64,000 bases of DNA, taken from contig NZ_JARXHX010000002.1 in the NCBI RefSeq assembly GCF_031127835.1, positions 390,020 to 454,019 of the forward strand, written 5' to 3'. Origin of the DNA: Pelagicoccus sp. SDUM812002. GTDB lineage: Bacteria > Verrucomicrobiota > Verrucomicrobiia > Opitutales > Opitutaceae. The notes beneath the pieces are model-generated. The model was not told the origin of the DNA. It saw nothing but the letters and a program-made list of their open reading frames with translations, and searched no databases. A program made the translations under genes and the position numbers. Positions 59,859-64,000 of this stretch are shown piece by piece; positions within the stretch are counted from its first letter, which is position 1; each line of letters starts with the position of its first letter.

Positions 59859-60788
59859 CTATAAGGCCTTTTGCAGAACGCGGGAAAAAGCAGTTTGCAG
59901 CAGCAGGGTCGTGCCGAGGAAAAGGGTGCCCCAGTGGATCTCGGTTTTCATCAGGTGATCGCTCTCGATGGCGAAAACGACGAGGGCGAGGCCAAAAACG
60001 TCTAGCATGCTCCAACGTTTAGCGCGGGCGATCCAACTGGGGTGGCTGCGCGTTCGCCACGAATAGCACTGGGCAGCGAAGACTAGGACGGGGGCTGCGA
60101 CGAGAAAGAGGGCGCAGAGCACGGAACTGACCCACGCCCCCTGTATCCACAGAGCGGGCACCAAGGACAGGATGCTGTATTCACGGTTTTTAAGCAGCCA
60201 GTCCTCGATTCGGAGGAAAGGGAAGCTGAGAGCGGCGATCAAGGTGATGCCGGAGAGTAAGAGTATCAGGCCACCTTGGCTTGTTTGCGAGCGAAATGAG
60301 GGAGCGGTTTTTCCGTGAATGCGGGCCGATATCAGTTCGCCGGTAAGCATGCTTATTAGGATGGCGACGATGAAGAAGGTGAGCCCGATTTGCGGTTTGG
60401 CTCCGACGAAGAATTGTTTCGAAGCGAGGGAGAGTATTATGGAAATGAGGAACACGTCCAACATGGACCACTTGCCGAGGTGTTCTACGCGTTTGAGCAG
60501 TTTTTGTCGTATCGGGTGATTGCTCTTTGTCGAGATTACCCAGAAGAGAATGCAAAGTTTAGCGAAGGGGAAGAGTATGGAAAACCCCACTACGAGCAAG
60601 CTGAGGACGTAAAGGCCTTTGCTCCAAAGCAGACTGACCGAATGCATGAGGGTGTAGAGTTCGTTGTCTAGTCCTTTGCGAAGCTTCATGAATGGGTACA
60701 CTAGGGCGGCGACATTGCATACAAGTGAAAGGCTGAGCAAAATCGCAGGCAGCGCATGCTTCGCGAAGGGATTGGAAAAGGTTGGCAT
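59859..60788 (-). CDS. PqiA-family membrane protein
   Basis: A 309-residue protein with two PqiA-like halves, each of about four membrane helices. The first has NVAALVYPFMKLRKGLDNEL, FPFAKLCILFWV and LGKWSMLDVFLISIILSLAS; the second has FPFLRIEDWLLKNREYSILS and AKRWSMLDVFGLALVVFAIE. The repeated KWSMLDVF is the family hallmark. The zinc-ribbon motifs of classical PqiA are not seen. The role is probably linked to envelope lipid transport; no MCE-domain gene is adjacent. The ATG at 60788 gives the usual short N-terminus. Confidence 0.85.
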   Translation of the reverse strand: MPTFSNPFAKHALPAILLSLSLVCNVAALVYPFMKLRKGLDNELYTLMHSVSLLWSKGLYVLSLLVVGFSILFPFAKLCILFWVISTKSNHPIRQKLLKRVEHLGKWSMLDVFLISIILSLASKQFFVGAKPQIGLTFFIVAILISMLTGELISARIHGKTAPSFRSQTSQGGLILLLSGITLIAALSFPFLRIEDWLLKNREYSILSLVPALWIQGAWVSSVLCALFLVAAPVLVFAAQCYSWRTRSHPSWIARAKRWSMLDVFGLALVVFAIESDHLMKTEIHWGTLFLGTTLLLQTAFSRVLQKAL

Positions 60789-60913
60789 GAAGGTTCGTGA
60801 CTGACCGAATTGATACTTGAGGTGGCGTCCTACAGGCAAGTTGGGATGTGACCGTTCTTTTGAATTACTAATGTAGAGATTGCTTCGGTGGATTGGGCTA
60901 TCATTTTCGGAAA

Positions 60914-62269
60914 ATGATCAAATATCTACCCTGTTGCTCCCGATGGTTAACTTTTGTCTTTTGCTCCCTTATCTTCGCGTTCACTGCCGCCGCGGATGAA
61001 CAGCGCGACTTTATGATTCCGGCGACGGACGAGGGGTTGCCAGGAGAGGGCGTGATTCGGCGTCATGAGTGGTTTCAAGAGCGCTGGACGAGCCGCCGTT
61101 CCGCTTGGGCGAAAACCGTGGAGGCGGATCAGGGGGCGGTGGTCTTCTTGGGTGACTCGATCAGTGAAGGTTGGGGTGGTTCGCTAGGAGCCGCTTTTCC
61201 GGGAATGAAGGTGGCCAATCGCGGGATCGGTGGCGATACCAGTCGCGGTGTATTAATACGTCTGCAGGAAGATGTGCTGGATTTGGACCCGGCGGGAATT
61301 GTGCTGCTGATCGGCACGAACGACTTGAGCGAAGAAATGCCCCCAGAGATGATCGCGGGTAATCTCGAACTGATTTTGGAAGCGATCTCCGCCCACAATC
61401 CAGAAATCCCCGTCGTGCTCTGCGAAGTGTTTCCCAGCCACCAATCCAAGAACCGCCCCACAGAGGAGATCCAAAAGATCAATGAGCTCTACCGTGATTT
61501 GGTGAAGGGGAACGAGCAGGTGCTCGTGCTCGACACCTTCGAGCTGTTTGACGATGGCAATGGGAATGCGATCCCAGCCCTTTTTCCCGATTTGCTGCAC
61601 CTGAACGAGTCGGGCTACGCGAAATGGGCGGCGGCTTTGAGACCCATATTGGAGAACTTGGAGCTACTCCCAGTCGAGCAAGGTTTCGTTCTGGAAGACG
61701 GGTTTGAGTATCTCTTCAATGGATACGACCTGACGGGATGGGGATATGAGGTGACTCCTCAGGCTGACATCGACGCAGCCAAGAATTGGAGGCTTGGCGA
61801 TCCCACGGGCGCTGCGGAATGGCCGATTGTCACGACCCCGCAGTCTTTCGACGGCCTTAAGGAAACGCCAGACGGGCGTTTTGCCGCTATCAACGGTAGG
61901 CTCGTAGCGCGTATCCCAGCAGACTATCGCTCGATCCAGAAGTTGCATACGACTCGACAGTTTCCCGATGACTTCATCCTGAAAATGGAATTTCGGGCGT
62001 CCCCTTTCGCCGATAGCGGAGTTTACGTGCGTGGGCCACAGCTGCAGTGCCGCGACTATACCCTCGCCGGTCCGTATCGCGATCTAGAGGGCTACAAGCC
62101 GCAAGAATGGAACGAACTCGTTATCACGGTTCGCGAGGGAGTGGCTCATTGCGTGTGCAACGGCGAGGTACTCGAGGAGAGTATGGAAGTACCGGATACA
62201 GGATCAATCGGGATCGAGGGCGATCGCGGACAAATGGAGTATCGCTACGTCCGGATCAAAGAGCTGTAG
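60914..62269 (+). CDS. Secreted GDSL esterase fused to a DUF1080 domain
   Basis: A 451-residue protein with a signal peptide (LTFVFCSLIFAFTAAA). Residues about 70-250 are an SGNH hydrolase: VVFLGDSISEGWGG (nucleophile Ser), NRGIGGDTSRG, LLIGTNDLSEEM and DLLHLNESGYAKWA (catalytic Asp and His). The rest is a DUF1080 carbohydrate-binding or sugar-modifying domain (YLFNGYDLTGWGYEVT; ADSGVYVRGPQLQC; EWNELVITVREG). The fusion suggests deacetylation of polysaccharide-bound acetyl groups. Confidence 0.92.
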   Translation: MIKYLPCCSRWLTFVFCSLIFAFTAAADEQRDFMIPATDEGLPGEGVIRRHEWFQERWTSRRSAWAKTVEADQGAVVFLGDSISEGWGGSLGAAFPGMKVANRGIGGDTSRGVLIRLQEDVLDLDPAGIVLLIGTNDLSEEMPPEMIAGNLELILEAISAHNPEIPVVLCEVFPSHQSKNRPTEEIQKINELYRDLVKGNEQVLVLDTFELFDDGNGNAIPALFPDLLHLNESGYAKWAAALRPILENLELLPVEQGFVLEDGFEYLFNGYDLTGWGYEVTPQADIDAAKNWRLGDPTGAAEWPIVTTPQSFDGLKETPDGRFAAINGRLVARIPADYRSIQKLHTTRQFPDDFILKMEFRASPFADSGVYVRGPQLQCRDYTLAGPYRDLEGYKPQEWNELVITVREGVAHCVCNGEVLEESMEVPDTGSIGIEGDRGQMEYRYVRIKEL

Positions 62270-62315
62270 GGGGAGCACCACCTTGCGGCCCACGCGGTAA
62301 GGTGTCTGGAGAATC

Positions 62316-63254
62316 CTAGTGGGCTTTGTCGAAAAGCTTTTCCTTCACAAGGCGCCAGTCGACGAGGATGATGCCTTCCTCTTCGACGATGGCTTTGGCT
62401 TCCTCGCTCATAGACCAGTCGAAGTCAGCTTGGCGCCACTGGGATCCCCATAGCGGATGGTTCACGGTGATGGCTTGCATCTCGGCGTCGTCGAATCCTA
62501 GGTGGAGCACCAGGAGGTTGAGTCCCGGCTGCAGTTGACGCAGGTAGTCGTTGTAGCTCTCGGCCATGCCGTCCGGAAAGTCGCTCGGGCTCGCCCCATG
62601 CATACTGGTTGCCTTGCCAGGCATCTGCACGACCGCCTCGCGGAGTTCTGCGTTTTCGGAGTCTTGGCCGTGGTGCTGGTGCAGTCGCACGGGCACTCCG
62701 TACTCTTTGCCCAAGCGAAAGTAGAGCTGGGCGATTTCGTCGGTGGCGAGCATGCTGCCCATGTGGCCGTCGAGGTGGGTGAACTCGATGCCAGCTTCTC
62801 GTGCGGCTTCGATCTGGGCCCGGACCTCCGCTTCCACTTCCTCCAGTTTCGCGTTTTGCGCGAATGCCGCCACGCTCGCGTGAAAGTGGCCGTGCTCGTC
62901 GACGAGGGAAGGGGTGGTATCCGCTCCGAGCATGGGACCCCAACGATAGGTGTCCCACTCGGCTGTGAGGGTGATGTGCACGCCGATGTCGGCCTCAGGA
63001 TTCTCGATGGCGTAGAGCACGGCCTCTTTAGCCCAAGGGGTCGGCATCATGACGCTGGCGGAAGTGATGATGCCTTCCTCCATGGCTTGAAAGCTGGCCA
63101 TGTTTTGCGAGTGGGCGACTCCCAGGTCGTCGGCGTGGATAATGAGCAGCTTCGCGTCAGCCGGGTAGCCGAGTTGCTCCTGAATCGTAAGGTGCTCGTG
63201 GGCGGAGCTTTGCAGGGCGACGAAAAAGAGAATGAACAGGGGAAGTCTTTTCAT
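62316..63254 (-). CDS. YdjC/ChbG-family deacetylase, secreted
   Basis: A 312-residue protein with a signal peptide (LPLFILFFVALQSSA). KLLIIHADDLGVAHSQN contains the metal-binding DD, IGVHITLTAEW and FTHLDGHMGSML the metal His ligands. Members remove acetyl groups from N-acetylated oligosaccharides such as chitobiose; here export suggests action on extracellular glycans. It converges on the GDSL/DUF1080 gene, which has a related deacetylase role. Confidence 0.92.
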   Translation of the reverse strand: MKRLPLFILFFVALQSSAHEHLTIQEQLGYPADAKLLIIHADDLGVAHSQNMASFQAMEEGIITSASVMMPTPWAKEAVLYAIENPEADIGVHITLTAEWDTYRWGPMLGADTTPSLVDEHGHFHASVAAFAQNAKLEEVEAEVRAQIEAAREAGIEFTHLDGHMGSMLATDEIAQLYFRLGKEYGVPVRLHQHHGQDSENAELREAVVQMPGKATSMHGASPSDFPDGMAESYNDYLRQLQPGLNLLVLHLGFDDAEMQAITVNHPLWGSQWRQADFDWSMSEEAKAIVEEEGIILVDWRLVKEKLFDKAH

Positions 63255-63374
63255 GGTATATATGGGGGAGAAAATGGAAGCACTAGCGGGAGGCCTTCGC
63301 TACCCGAGTGAATCGCTCGAAAGCCGAGTCACCTATATGATCCGGGTTGCGTGGTTGAGTCCAGCTTGGGTTGC

Positions 63375-63779
63375 TCAAGTGAATTTATGGAAATGCGATG
63401 GATCGGTTTTCACCACTGGCTTCTTTTTGGCGTAGTCGATTGCGAACCCTTCTACCTCTAGTTTCTTGGCGTGACCTTCGATCCCATTGGCAAATTGCGA
63501 TATCAGCTCACCCTTCTTCTTAACGACTCTCCAATAAGGTGAATCGGGCTTCTCCTTCGAAAGGATTTTGAGCGCCTTTGTCGTGCTCGCAGGGCACGCT
63601 CTCTCTACCGCGAAGCTGGCTGCTATGCTGCACCTCAGTTCGTCTATCGTGCAGAGCTGGCCTTTTGGGATTTTTCCAATCCAAGCGTCAACGGTTTCCA
63701 CGCTCGGTTTGACCATTTTGCCAGCGGTGCCGAAGAACGTCTCCATCGTCTTTGGGATTTGTTCGATTTGATCATCCAT
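63375..63779 (-). CDS. MGMT/ATL-like DNA-binding protein without catalytic Cys
   Basis: A 134-residue protein. IGKIPKGQLCTIDELRCSIA is the helix-turn-helix region of alkyltransferase folds and PYWRVVKKKGELISQF aligns with the P-C-H-R-V active-site loop, with Tyr-Trp in place of Cys-His; EGHAKKLEVEGF follows. So the alkyl-accepting Cys is absent, as in ATL proteins, which flag O6-alkylguanine for nucleotide excision repair. Start at ATG 63779 (MDDQIEQIPKTMETFFG); a longer frame from 63854 is unlikely. Confidence 0.82.
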   Translation of the reverse strand: MDDQIEQIPKTMETFFGTAGKMVKPSVETVDAWIGKIPKGQLCTIDELRCSIAASFAVERACPASTTKALKILSKEKPDSPYWRVVKKKGELISQFANGIEGHAKKLEVEGFAIDYAKKKPVVKTDPSHFHKFT

Positions 63780-64000
63780 GTAGGTTTGTGTTTTCGACCC
63801 TAGTGAAGGCGACCCGCGATGCCCAGCCCCAGAAAAGCGAATAATAAAAAGCAACCAACGCTATCGCGATAATTAGTGTTGGGATAACGCTTTGTTGGTT
63901 TTAAGTTTGGGTCTTCCGGAAAATCTGTGGGTGAAAAATGATTATAGCCGGTTCCATAGTCCTACGCTGCGCGCAAGCCCAATGTCGGCATAAACTCGCT

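Overview
The window looks like chromosomal DNA of a member of the Verrucomicrobiota, most likely class Opitutia. This rests on gene content only: a TonB-dependent receptor beside GH43 and GH27 enzymes without SusC/SusD, an ECF sigma factor overlapping a Ser/Thr kinase gene, a sigma factor with a multi-pass membrane extension, a hybrid two-component sensor with a Reg_prop propeller, an ADOP-type permease, and secreted GDSL/DUF1080 and YdjC proteins. No rRNA, tRNA, CRISPR array, prophage or intact insertion sequence was seen by eye.

Layout. 0-6.5 kb: an AAA ATPase cut by the window edge, an M3 oligopeptidase, and a four-gene purine-salvage operon on the minus strand (nucleosidase, NCS2 permease, adenosine deaminase, GNAT) joined by ATGA overlaps; the permease carries a frameshift. 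6.5-17.3 kb: five dispersed copies of an unrecognised RNA element lie between ordinary genes (DUF2868/DUF3482 GTPase pair, rhomboid-like protein, acyltransferase, CIA30 protein, membrane-fused ECF sigma factor). 17.3-28.3 kb: a branched-chain aminotransferase, an MFS transporter, a hybrid sensor kinase, an Ig-like protein, an ADOP permease and a secreted cyclophilin. 29.4-35 kb: a GC-rich block with a GH63-like hydrolase and a heterodimeric ABC exporter. 35-41.6 kb: housekeeping genes (PhnA/YjdM, aldo/keto reductase, VF530, DEAD helicase), a pseudogene scar (HAD phosphatase and MrpD antiporter fragments), a small ORF with an HPF-like gene, a winged-helix regulator and a bacterial voltage-gated sodium channel. 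41.8-55.7 kb: a carbohydrate locus for arabinan (four GH43 enzymes, GPH symporter, TonB-dependent receptor, AraC regulator, GH27 alpha-galactosidase) interrupted by a sigma/kinase pair. 56-64 kb: assorted genes and a deleted esterase pseudogene.

The most unusual feature is the five-copy element at about 6.6, 10.6, 12.2, 16.5 and 17.0 kb. Every copy has the same promoter architecture: an inverted repeat ATAGG-N5-(C/A)CTAT about 65 nt upstream of the expected start, an invariant AAGTATTTC block, and TATAGT at fixed spacing. Every copy also has the same 3' RNA module: a TTTTGGGG tract, a GGGG-loop hairpin inside a second stem, then an intrinsic terminator. The stems covary between copies. Three copies (about 345-370 nt) carry a 56-codon ORF for a small hydrophobic protein ending in RAY. 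Two copies (about 147 nt) carry no such ORF. I cannot match this family to anything known to me and treat it as the best candidate for an undescribed system.

All coordinates, motifs and pairings were read by eye. Family names are from motif recognition and were not checked by database search.
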